From Burkholderiales bacterium 67-32 (GTDB lineage: Bacteria; Pseudomonadota; Gammaproteobacteria; Burkholderiales; Burkholderiaceae_B): a stretch of DNA of 64,000 nt. Both the position numbers and the translations under genes were made by a program. The stretch is from NCBI GenBank assembly GCA_001898625.1, contig MKUP01000023.1:62001-126000 (forward strand), read 5' to 3'. Below the pieces are notes generated by a model that saw only the letters and a program-made list of their open reading frames with translations, was not told the origin of the DNA and made no database searches. Below, one piece after another: positions 26,060-34,950 of this stretch (positions are counted from its first letter, which is position 1; each line of letters begins with the position of its first letter).

Positions 26060-27700
26060 ATGCGGGGTGCCGACAAGATATGGAATCGCCGAGGCATCGC
26101 CGCCGCGGCGATGGGGCTGGCGTGCTCGGCCGCGCTGGCCCAGACGCCCGGACCGCTGGCGCAGGCGCCGTCACAGCGCCTGCCCGAGCCGCCCGCGCCC
26201 GCCGCGCAGGCGGGGTTCCGTTTGCAGCAGGTGACCTTCACCGGCGCAGCGGCCATACCGGCGGACGAATTGCAGGCGCTCGCGGCCGGATATGTGGGAC
26301 GGGACGTCTCGCTGCCCGACCTGGAGGCGCTGGCGCGGGACGTGACCGAGCTGTATCGCAGCCGCGGCTACTTCCTGGCCCAGGCGCTGGTGCCGGTGCA
26401 GGCCGTGCGCGATGGACGGGTCGAGATCAGCGTGGTCGAGGGACGCCTGAGCAAGGTGGACATCCAGGTCGCGCCGGATGCGCCGATCTCCGAGGGGCGC
26501 ATCCGCGCCTACCTCGCGCCGCTGCAGCCGGGCCAGCCGGTCAGCGCGCAAAGCTACGAACGCGCCATGCTGCTGCTGTCCGACCTGCCGGGCATCAAGG
26601 TGTCGTCCGGCTTGCAGGAGGGTAGCGAGCCCGGCACGACGGACCTGGTGGTCGAGGTGACCCAGGCGCGCCGCGTGACCTTCGCCTTCGACGCGGACAA
26701 CCACGGCACGCGTGAATCGGGCCGGGTCCGCGTGGGCGGCACCATGCGCGTGGCCAGCCCGCTGGGGCTGGGCGACAACCTGGATGCCCGGCTCATGATG
26801 TCCGAGGGTAATTCGCTGAACTTCGGCCGGCTGGGCTACGAGGCGCCGCTGGGTACGGACGGCCTGCGCCTGGGGGCGGGCGTCTCGCGCGTGCGCTATG
26901 AACTGGGCCAGCCCTGGTCGCAGCTGGGCGCGAAGGGCCGGGCCACGGTGGCCGACCTGTCGCTGAACTACCCCGTCATCCGGCAGCGCGGCCAGAACCT
27001 GTTCCTGCGCCTGGGCGTGGACCACAAGGAACTGCGCGACGATCTTTCCATGTTCTCGTATTCGGCGCGCAAGAACGTCGTTGGCGTGGGCCTGGGCTGG
27101 AGCTGGGAGCGGCGCGACGAACTGTTCGGCGGCGGCTACTGGGCCAGCACCGGCACGCTGTACCACGGGCGCCTGGACATCAAGGACGACCTGACGCGCG
27201 CGATGGACCAGGGGCCGGCGGGCCACCGCACGGATGGCGGCTTCACCAAGCTGACCTGGCAGGTGTCGCGTCTGCAATCGGTGCTGCCGCGCCACAGCTT
27301 GTACGTGTCCTTGGGCGGACAGCTCACCAACGGCAACCTGGATGCTTCCGAGAAACTGGCGCTGGGCGGCGCGCGTGCGGTGCGCGCCTTCCCGTCCAGC
27401 GAGTTGCTGGTGGACGAGGGCGTGCTGGGCGTGGTCGAGTGGCGCTGGTCCGCCACCGAGGACCTGACGCCCTATGTGTTCTACGACGTGGGCAAGGGCC
27501 GGATGTTCCATTCGCCCACCAGCCTGGACACCAACAATACCCGCAGCATGCAGGGCTTCGGCATCGGCGCCGTCTGGTCGCGGCCCGGCGATTTCATGGT
27601 GAACGTTTCGCTGGCGTGGCGCCGCAATACCGCGGCGCCGGTCACCGATGGCGGCGACCGCAAGCCCCGGATCTTCGTGCAATTCCAGAAAGTGTTTTGA
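26060..27700 (+). CDS. Two-partner secretion outer-membrane transporter (TpsB)
   Basis: An Omp85-superfamily FhaC/ShlB transporter that moves the TpsA partner across the outer membrane. The 546-residue protein has a signal peptide (RRGIAAAAMGLACSAALAQ). A proline-rich linker leads to a POTRA_2 domain (about 48-125: FRLQQVTFTGAAAIPADE, YRSRGYFLAQALVPVQAV, VEISVVEGRLSKVDIQ). A second POTRA precedes a 16-strand barrel with the ARAVRAFP loop-6 motif near residue 440. The C-terminus ends FVQFQKVF, a barrel-insertion signature with terminal Phe. It sits 3 nt after the CHAT gene and 68 nt before tpsA. Secretion of the adjacent TpsA is strongly supported by position and by the matching TPS domain. 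Confidence 0.92.
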   Translation: MRGADKIWNRRGIAAAAMGLACSAALAQTPGPLAQAPSQRLPEPPAPAAQAGFRLQQVTFTGAAAIPADELQALAAGYVGRDVSLPDLEALARDVTELYRSRGYFLAQALVPVQAVRDGRVEISVVEGRLSKVDIQVAPDAPISEGRIRAYLAPLQPGQPVSAQSYERAMLLLSDLPGIKVSSGLQEGSEPGTTDLVVEVTQARRVTFAFDADNHGTRESGRVRVGGTMRVASPLGLGDNLDARLMMSEGNSLNFGRLGYEAPLGTDGLRLGAGVSRVRYELGQPWSQLGAKGRATVADLSLNYPVIRQRGQNLFLRLGVDHKELRDDLSMFSYSARKNVVGVGLGWSWERRDELFGGGYWASTGTLYHGRLDIKDDLTRAMDQGPAGHRTDGGFTKLTWQVSRLQSVLPRHSLYVSLGGQLTNGNLDASEKLALGGARAVRAFPSSELLVDEGVLGVVEWRWSATEDLTPYVFYDVGKGRMFHSPTSLDTNNTRSMQGFGIGAVWSRPGDFMVNVSLAWRRNTAAPVTDGGDRKPRIFVQFQKVF

Positions 27701-27768
27701 GGGCCCGGGGCGGCCGGGGACCGGCGCCCAAGGCGGCGCGAACCGCGCGCCGGGACCAGGAGAACCAC

Positions 27769-30700
27769 ATGAGTGCAGCTACCCGTTCCTCGCGCAAGGC
27801 CCGCGGGCCCGCGTTCCCGGCGCCGGAGGCGCGTTGGAATCCCCGCCCGCTGGCGCTGGCCCTTGCCCTGGTTGGCACCAGCGCGGGCGCCCAGATGCCG
27901 ACCGGATTCAATCCTGTGCAGGGCAGCGTGCTGGCGCCCGTCATGAGCGGCAACACCATGTCCATCCAGCAGCAGAGCGACCGCGCCATCATCGAATGGG
28001 GCTCGTTCTCGATCGGTGCGGGCAATGCGGTCCGCTTCCTGCAACCCGGCGCCTCCAGCATCGCGCTGAACCGCGTGCTGGGCGGAGACTTGTCGCGGAT
28101 TTCGGGTGAGCTGTCGGCCAATGGCCGGATCTTCCTGATCAACCCCGCGGGCGTGCTGTTCGGGCAGGGATCGAAGGTGGAGACCGGCGGCCTGGTCGCT
28201 TCGACGCTCGGCATCAGCAACGCCGACTTCATGGCGGGCCGCTTCCGGTTCGAGCGCGACGACGCTAACACCGCGTCCGTGACGAACCTGGGGACCCTGA
28301 CCGCGCCGGGATCGACCATCGCGCTGATGGCCGCCACGGTGGTCAACGGCGGCGAGGGCAAGATCATCGCCGACGGCGGTACCGTGGGGCTGGTGTCGGC
28401 CCGCCGGGTGTCGCTGGATTTTCAGGGCGACGGGCTGACCACGTTCCGCTTCGAACCGGACGCGGGCGCCAGCATGGCCGCGGTCACCAACGAAAGCGGC
28501 GCGGTGCTCCAGGCCAACGGCGGCCGGGTGGCGGTGCTGGCGGATTCGACCCAGGTGGCGCAGCGCGTGGTCAACCAGCAAGGCACGATCCGAGCGCAAT
28601 CCATGACCGCGCGCAACGGCGAGATCATCCTGGGGGCTTCGGGCCAGGCCGACGTAACGGTGGGCGGCACGCTGGACGCTACGGGCGCGGCGGGGGCGTC
28701 GGGCGGCACTATCCATGTCGAGGGGGGTGGTATCCGTACCCAGTCGGCGCGTGTGGATGCCTCGGGCGACAGCGGCGGCGGCCGCATCGAACTGGAAGGC
28801 CGGCGCGCGGTCACGATGGATGCCGGCAGTACGCTGCATGCGGATGCGCTGGGTTCCGGCAAGGGCGGGATCATCGACATCGACGCCCCGGGACTGCATG
28901 CCGCGGGCACCATGACGGCGAATGCCGCGGGCAACGGCGCGGGCGGCACCGTCACGACGTCGGGCAGCGTGGTCGAGGTCGGGGCGGCCCATGTCTCGGC
29001 GGCCGGAGCCGGCGGCGGCACGAATGGCAAGTGGACCATCACCTCGCAGGGCGACGTGATGGTCGGCGCCGCGCCAGCGGCACGGCCCGCCACCGAGGTG
29101 TCCGTGGCCGATGACGACAGCCGCGTCTCGGACGGTGCCGTGGGCGAGGCACTGGGGAATCGCACCGACGTGACCGTGGCCGCCACCGGCTTCGCGCTCG
29201 ACGGCGGCCGGGGGCAGAGCGGCAACGTGGCGTTCGAGGATGCCTCGAGAGTCGTCAAGACTCAGGGCGGCACGTCCACGCTGCGCGTGGATGCCATGCG
29301 TAACATCGACATGTGGAACGGTTCGCGCATCGAATCGCAGGCGGGCGCGCTGAATGTCGAGTTCAACGCCGACTCCTCGGGCAAGGCCGCGATGCGGCGG
29401 TTGGAAGGCGCCAGCGATTTCGTCGAGGAGAGCGGCGGCAGCATCGACCTGGAAGGCGCCAGCATCACCACTCGGGGCGGGGACTTGCGCCTGTTCGGAC
29501 AAAGCGATGCCACCGGTGGCAAGGCGACCGGCGGCACGTCCTTCGTGAGCGGCCGGGCACAGACTCGCCACGCCGGCATCTTCGTCGGCTGGAGCGACGT
29601 GTCGCTGTGCGCCGACGACGCCTGCGCGGCGGGTGGTTCGCTGGCCGCGGCGGGGGCCGGCATCACCACCGTCGATGCGACGTCCAACCGGGGCGTGGAA
29701 GGGGGAGAGGGCGTCACCTTCAGCGGTACCGGCGTGGCGGCGGGCGGCGACATCTCGATAACGGGCCATGGCGGCGTGGCGGTGGCCGGGGTACGGATAG
29801 ACGGGCGCCGCGAAGGCGGCACGCAGCATGCGTTGAGCGCCGGCGGCGACATCACCATCGTCGGCACGGCGGCGAACGCCACGCTGGCCGACAATCTTCC
29901 CGCACAGACCGCGGAAGCCGGCGTGGCGATCCGGAACACGACCTTGGCGGCCGGCGGCGACGTCATCATCGACGGCAAGGGGTCCAACCTGGACGCGTTG
30001 ACCCAGTCGCCCGACATCTTCGGCGTGCTCGGCTACGACACCATCGAGGCCGTCGATGGCGTGCACATGCTCGATACCCGCGTGCTGGCCGGTCCTCGCC
30101 GCGATATCCTGATCACCGGGGCCGCGGGCGGTGACGGCTTGATGATCGATGGCGGATCCGGGGCGACCTACACCACCATCGCCGCGCGCGGCGTGCGCAT
30201 CGAGAAAAGCGTGGAGGCCCTGGAAGCGCCGGGCGGGACGGCGCCCGACATCGCCACCGACGGCGGGCGCATCCGCATCGTCGGCCGCGACAGCGACATC
30301 TGGCTGGCGGGCGAACCGACCAAGGTGGGCGCGACGCTGCAGGTGGATGCGGGCAGCGCGGACGGCCGGGGCGGCAGCGTCGAGGTCACGGGACGCAACG
30401 TGGGCGTGCTGGGCGCGACCGCGCTGCTGGCCAACGGCGCCACCGGCGGGGGCGATGTGACGGTGCGGGCCGAGGCCGTGGCGGCGGTGGACGATTTCGC
30501 GCGCGTGCAGGCGAACTCGACCGGCGCCAACGGCGACGGCGGCAAGCTGCTGCTGACGGGGGAGAATGGCCTGCGTGTCCATGGTTCGCTCCAGGCGCGG
30601 GGCACGGGCGCCGGTCAGGGCGGGCGGATCGAGACTTCCGGCGGCGGCGTCGATGCCAGCGGCGTCCGGATCAATGCCGGGACCGGCACCGGCGCGGCCG

Positions 30701-33700
30701 GAACCTGGATCGTCGATCCCTACGACGTCACCATCGTCCACGGCATGGGGCCGGGTGCGCCGGTGGACAGTCCGTTCGAGGCCGTGGCCGACACCACCAT
30801 CCAGGATTCCAGCATCAACACCGCCCTGGATTCCGGCACGAGCGTGAGGATAGGGACCGGGGCCGGCAGCGGCACGGGCGGCAACATCACCATCGACAGC
30901 GGCGTGGAGATCCGCCGCACGACGGGCGCGGCGCCCCTGGAGTTCGCGCTGGACGCATACCGCGGCATACGGGGCGACTCGTTCAGCATCGTGTCCGAGG
31001 CCGGCGCGCTCGACCTGGCGTTCAACAGCAATGCCAGCGGCACCCTGGCGGGCGACCAGCCCATCGTCTTCCAGAACGCGACGCTGACCACCAACGGCGG
31101 ATCGGTCAGCCTGTACGGCCAGAGCGACCCAGTAGCGGGCAGCGCCAGTTCCAACCGCGGGCCGGCCATCCAATTGGTGGACAGTTTCATCGACACGCGC
31201 GTCGGCCAGAGCGATGCCGGCGCCGGCGGGAACGTCGTGCTGCGGGGCGCGGGCGACGGGGCGACCAGCGTGGACATCCAGGGCGGCCGCATCGACGCGG
31301 CCACCGGTAGCGTCACGGTGCGCGGCGTCTCCTCCAATTACGGGGAGGGCGTGCAGATAACGTCGGGCGGCAGCGACGACGCCATCATCACGACCACGGC
31401 GGGCAACATCGCCATCGTCGGTATCGGCGGCAGCGATTCGTCGGCGGGTGCGGAAGGCGTCAGGATGGAAGGGGCGCACGTGCAGTCCGCCAGCGGCGAC
31501 GTGGACGTGCGCGGGTTGGCGCAGGGGGCGGGTACGACCGCTTCCGGCGTGATCCTGGAGGGTGCATCGCTGGTCGCGCAGGCGGGCCGGGTGCTGGTGG
31601 CGGGGCAGTCCGAAGGCAGCGGCCTGGGCATCGACCTGCAGGGTGGATCGTCCAGCTTGTCGTCGCATGCTATCGACGGCCAGCAAGGCGTCGTCCTGCG
31701 GGCCGACAACGACGGCAGCGCCGATGCGATCGCGCTCGAGGCCTCGGTCCGGTCGGGCGTATCGATCAACCTGCGGCCGGGCGGCGTGGATGCCGCCGGC
31801 AATGCCACCGATCACCTCGCGACCCGGATATCGGTGGGGGGAGCGGGCGGCAACGGGTTCTCGCTGTCGGGTGCCGACATGGGGAACCTGGACGCGCCCA
31901 ATCTCATCGTTGGCAGCAATACCCATGCCGCCGACATCTCGGTGGACGGTGCGGTGGCGACCGCCGGCAACCTGACCCTGCAGAACGAAGGAGGCGGGGC
32001 GATCGCGCTGGGCGGCAATGTGACGGCCGCCACGCTGGCGCTGCTGGCGGGCGGGAACGTGACCCAGTCGCCCACCGCCGCGATCACCGCGAACGCGCTG
32101 GCGGCCCGGTCGGCCACGGGCGACGTCGTGCTGACTCACCCGGGCAATGCCGTGGCCACGGTTGCCGGCGGGGCGGCGAGCGACTTCCGCTATGTCGATG
32201 CCGACGGCATCACGATCGGCAGCGTGTCGGCCCTGGGCATGGACGCAGCGACGAACGCCGTGCAGAACCGCACGCAGGATGGCATCTCGGCCGACCGCGC
32301 CATCGTGCAGGCCCGTTCCGGAAACATTGCGACCAACGCCGCCATCACCGCGCCGACGGCCATCACCCTGCAGGCGGACGCTGGCGCCATCCAGCTCAAC
32401 CGGACCCTGGACAGCGGTGCGGTGGCCCTGCTGGCGGCCGGAGCGATCGGCCAGCAGGCGGGCGCTTCCATCACCGCCGGCACGCTGGTCGCCCGTTCGA
32501 CCGGCGCGAGTGTGACGCTGACGGACGCGGGCAACCAGGCCGGGATCCTGGCGGGCGGCGCGGCCACGGATTTCCGCTATGCGGACGCCGATGGCCTGAC
32601 CGTGGGGAACGCGTCCGTCGTGAGCCACGACACCGCCGGCAACGTGCAGACAGTTGCCGTATCGGGAATCTCGGCCGGTACGACGCAGGTCGCGGCCCGC
32701 AAGGGCGACCTGGACGTCGCCGCCGCCGTGTCGGCCACCGATCTGCTGAGCCTGCAAGCCGACGCCGGCGCGATCGGGGTAGGCGCCGCGGTCCAGGGGC
32801 GCACGGTGGCGCTGCTGGCCAGTGGCGACATCACGCAGGCCACCGCGGGCGCCATTGCCGGCGAGGCACTGCTGGCCCGATCCACGGCAGGCGATGTGCA
32901 GTTGGTGGCGGGGAACAATGACGTGCGCACGCTGGCCGCATCCGCCGCGGGAGACCTGCGTTATCGCGGCGGCGGTGACCTGGCGGTGGCGACCGTGACG
33001 GCGGGCGCGCTGGACGCCAGCGGCGCGCCGCAGACCGTCGCGGCCTCGGGGTTGGCGGCCACCGACGCGATCGTGCAGGCGACCACGGGCAACCTGTCGG
33101 TCCAGGCGGCTTCGAATGCGTCCAACGGACTGACCTTGCAGGCGGACGCGGGCAGCGTGCAGGTGGGGCAATCGCTGCAGGCGGGAACGGTGGCCCTGCT
33201 GGCTCGCGGTGACATCGGCCAGCAGGCCGGCGCGGGCATCACGGCGGACACGCTGGCGGCCCGGTCGACGGCCGGTTCGGTGACGCTGACCGCCGCCGGC
33301 AACGACGCCGGCGTGTTCGCGGGAAGCGCGGCCACCGAGCTGCGCTATGCGGATGCGAACGCGCTGACCATCGGCGACGCCACCGTCGCCACCCAGGACA
33401 CGGCCGGGGGGCTGTCGTCATCGGCCGTGACCGGCGTGCAGGCCGGCACGGTGCGGGTCGCGGCGCGGACGGGGACCCTGACTGTTGCCTCGGGCGTGAC
33501 GGCCACCGATGCCGCCAGCCTGCAGGCCGATGCCGGCGCCGTGGCCGTGGACGCGGCTGTACGGGCCCGGACCGTGGCGCTGCTGGCCACGGGCGACATC
33601 ACCGAGTCGACGTCCGGCGGCATCGCGGCGGATGCGCTGCTGGCGCGCTCGACCGGCGGCGACGTCCTGCTGGAGGACGGCGGTAACGACGTGCGCGCGC

Positions 33701-34950
33701 TGGCGGGCAGCGCGGCCGGCAGCCTGAGCTATCGAGGTGCCGGCGACCTGGCCGTGGCGGCCGTGACGGCCAGCGCGCTCGATGCGGCGGGCGCGCCGCA
33801 GGCGGTCTCCGGGGCGGGCGTGACAGCCGATGACGCTTTCGTGCGGGCCACCTCGGGCAATCTTTCCATCGCCGCCGCGTCGGCCGCGGCGGGTGGACTG
33901 TCGTTGCAGGCGGACACCGGCAATGTCGCGCTCGGGCAGTCCGTGCAGGCGACCACGGTCGCGCTGCTGGCAGGCGGCGACATCCGCCAAAGCACGTCGG
34001 GAACCATCACCGCCGACGGCTTGGCGGCTCGCAGCACCGGCGGCAGCGTCGGCCTGGACCAGGCCTCGAACCGCGTCGGGACGGTGGCGGGCGGGGCCCG
34101 CGACGCATTCGCCTACACGGATGCGGACGCCCTGCGCATAGGCGAGGTCACGCTGCCGACCCTGGGCTCGGGCGAGGGCGTGCTGGCGGGCGCCGAGCGA
34201 GGCATCGCCGCCGCCACCACGGTCGTGCGGACCCAGTCCGGCGACCTGACGCTGGATGCCGACGTGACCGGCGGCACCGCCGACCTGGTGGCGGCGGCGC
34301 GCTTCCAGAATCCGGACGGCGCGCGCATCGATACCTCCGGGCGCTGGCGCGTGTGGGCCGATACATGGGAAGGCGAGACGCGCGGCGGCGTGGCCGGCTC
34401 GGGCACGATGCCCAACCTGTACGGCCGCACCTATGGCGCAGCCGTTGCCGACGCCGACAACCATTTCATCTATCGGCAACAGCCCACGGTGACCGTGACG
34501 CTGGATAGCGCGTCGCGGCCGGCCGGCATCGGCAACCCCGCCCTGGGCTACACGCTGGAGGGCCTGATCCTGGGCGATACCGGCGCTGGCATCAGCGGCA
34601 CGGCCGGTTCAGCCGCCAATGCGTCGAGCCCGGCCGGCACCTATGCCGTGACGGCGGCCACGCCCTTCGTCTCGGCCGAGGGATATCTCATCAACGTCGT
34701 GCCGGGCGTTCTGACCGTGAACAGCTACTCCCTGCCCAGCGTGGACCTCCAGCGGGAGATACCGACCACCTATCTGTACGACCGGAACCTGGCACCGGTG
34801 GCCATGTGTTTCGCCACCGGGCCGATAGCCGGCGACCGGGTCGAGCAGGCGGGCGACGTGCTGGCCCGGGAATGGTCCCGGGTGCGGACGCGGCCGAACC
34901 TGAGCAACTGCGTGTCCACCGACCGCCGGAACGCCTGCTCGGACTTCTAG
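27769..34950 (+). CDS. Two-partner secretion exoprotein (TpsA, filamentous haemagglutinin-like)
   Basis: A 2393-residue secreted beta-helix exoprotein. The ATG at 27769 is preceded by AGGAG at 6 nt. A long signal region leads to the TPS domain (about residues 42-290: GFNPVQGSVLAPVMSGNTMS, IIEWGSFSIGAGNAVRF, LINPAGVLFGQGSKV), recognized by TpsB. A long Gly/Ala-rich beta-helix follows. Residues about 1420-2180 are six tandem 128-residue repeats. Near the C-terminus an MBG-like domain (LTYT-type core: NPALGYTLEGLILGDTGAG) precedes a short tail with three of the protein's five cysteines. No CdiA-type toxin tail or VENN motif is seen. It is probably an adhesin or surface filament, cotranscribed with the CHAT protease and TpsB. 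The stop overlaps the convergent kinase stop at a CTAG. Confidence 0.9.
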   Translation: MSAATRSSRKARGPAFPAPEARWNPRPLALALALVGTSAGAQMPTGFNPVQGSVLAPVMSGNTMSIQQQSDRAIIEWGSFSIGAGNAVRFLQPGASSIALNRVLGGDLSRISGELSANGRIFLINPAGVLFGQGSKVETGGLVASTLGISNADFMAGRFRFERDDANTASVTNLGTLTAPGSTIALMAATVVNGGEGKIIADGGTVGLVSARRVSLDFQGDGLTTFRFEPDAGASMAAVTNESGAVLQANGGRVAVLADSTQVAQRVVNQQGTIRAQSMTARNGEIILGASGQADVTVGGTLDATGAAGASGGTIHVEGGGIRTQSARVDASGDSGGGRIELEGRRAVTMDAGSTLHADALGSGKGGIIDIDAPGLHAAGTMTANAAGNGAGGTVTTSGSVVEVGAAHVSAAGAGGGTNGKWTITSQGDVMVGAAPAARPATEVSVADDDSRVSDGAVGEALGNRTDVTVAATGFALDGGRGQSGNVAFEDASRVVKTQGGTSTLRVDAMRNIDMWNGSRIESQAGALNVEFNADSSGKAAMRRLEGASDFVEESGGSIDLEGASITTRGGDLRLFGQSDATGGKATGGTSFVSGRAQTRHAGIFVGWSDVSLCADDACAAGGSLAAAGAGITTVDATSNRGVEGGEGVTFSGTGVAAGGDISITGHGGVAVAGVRIDGRREGGTQHALSAGGDITIVGTAANATLADNLPAQTAEAGVAIRNTTLAAGGDVIIDGKGSNLDALTQSPDIFGVLGYDTIEAVDGVHMLDTRVLAGPRRDILITGAAGGDGLMIDGGSGATYTTIAARGVRIEKSVEALEAPGGTAPDIATDGGRIRIVGRDSDIWLAGEPTKVGATLQVDAGSADGRGGSVEVTGRNVGVLGATALLANGATGGGDVTVRAEAVAAVDDFARVQANSTGANGDGGKLLLTGENGLRVHGSLQARGTGAGQGGRIETSGGGVDASGVRINAGTGTGAAGTWIVDPYDVTIVHGMGPGAPVDSPFEAVADTTIQDSSINTALDSGTSVRIGTGAGSGTGGNITIDSGVEIRRTTGAAPLEFALDAYRGIRGDSFSIVSEAGALDLAFNSNASGTLAGDQPIVFQNATLTTNGGSVSLYGQSDPVAGSASSNRGPAIQLVDSFIDTRVGQSDAGAGGNVVLRGAGDGATSVDIQGGRIDAATGSVTVRGVSSNYGEGVQITSGGSDDAIITTTAGNIAIVGIGGSDSSAGAEGVRMEGAHVQSASGDVDVRGLAQGAGTTASGVILEGASLVAQAGRVLVAGQSEGSGLGIDLQGGSSSLSSHAIDGQQGVVLRADNDGSADAIALEASVRSGVSINLRPGGVDAAGNATDHLATRISVGGAGGNGFSLSGADMGNLDAPNLIVGSNTHAADISVDGAVATAGNLTLQNEGGGAIALGGNVTAATLALLAGGNVTQSPTAAITANALAARSATGDVVLTHPGNAVATVAGGAASDFRYVDADGITIGSVSALGMDAATNAVQNRTQDGISADRAIVQARSGNIATNAAITAPTAITLQADAGAIQLNRTLDSGAVALLAAGAIGQQAGASITAGTLVARSTGASVTLTDAGNQAGILAGGAATDFRYADADGLTVGNASVVSHDTAGNVQTVAVSGISAGTTQVAARKGDLDVAAAVSATDLLSLQADAGAIGVGAAVQGRTVALLASGDITQATAGAIAGEALLARSTAGDVQLVAGNNDVRTLAASAAGDLRYRGGGDLAVATVTAGALDASGAPQTVAASGLAATDAIVQATTGNLSVQAASNASNGLTLQADAGSVQVGQSLQAGTVALLARGDIGQQAGAGITADTLAARSTAGSVTLTAAGNDAGVFAGSAATELRYADANALTIGDATVATQDTAGGLSSSAVTGVQAGTVRVAARTGTLTVASGVTATDAASLQADAGAVAVDAAVRARTVALLATGDITESTSGGIAADALLARSTGGDVLLEDGGNDVRALAGSAAGSLSYRGAGDLAVAAVTASALDAAGAPQAVSGAGVTADDAFVRATSGNLSIAAASAAAGGLSLQADTGNVALGQSVQATTVALLAGGDIRQSTSGTITADGLAARSTGGSVGLDQASNRVGTVAGGARDAFAYTDADALRIGEVTLPTLGSGEGVLAGAERGIAAATTVVRTQSGDLTLDADVTGGTADLVAAARFQNPDGARIDTSGRWRVWADTWEGETRGGVAGSGTMPNLYGRTYGAAVADADNHFIYRQQPTVTVTLDSASRPAGIGNPALGYTLEGLILGDTGAGISGTAGSAANASSPAGTYAVTAATPFVSAEGYLINVVPGVLTVNSYSLPSVDLQREIPTTYLYDRNLAPVAMCFATGPIAGDRVEQAGDVLAREWSRVRTRPNLSNCVSTDRRNACSDF
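32032..34300 (+). repeat. Six 384-nt in-frame tandem repeats in tpsA
   Basis: Units begin at about 32032, 32419, 32803, 33187, 33571 and 33955, each opening with a TVALLA-like codon run and containing ARST and LQADAG motifs. Spacing is 387 then exactly 384 nt. Units 2 and 4 resemble each other (GQQAGA, YADA, DTAG), and units 3 and 5 resemble each other (NDVR, SAAG, LDA.GAPQ), so the array is an alternating AB pattern with a 768-nt super-period. Units 1 and 6 are A-like and more diverged. Confidence 0.88.

Noticed and set aside
27481-33171. 1896-residue open frame on the minus strand opposite tpsA
   Set aside because: It is the antisense of a long GC-rich gene, has no recognizable domain or ribosome site, and the plus-strand protein has a TPS domain and repeats.
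32032-34300. 384-nt periodic region considered as CRISPR-like or satellite
   Set aside because: Repeats are coding, in frame, without spacers, and lie inside the TpsA exoprotein.
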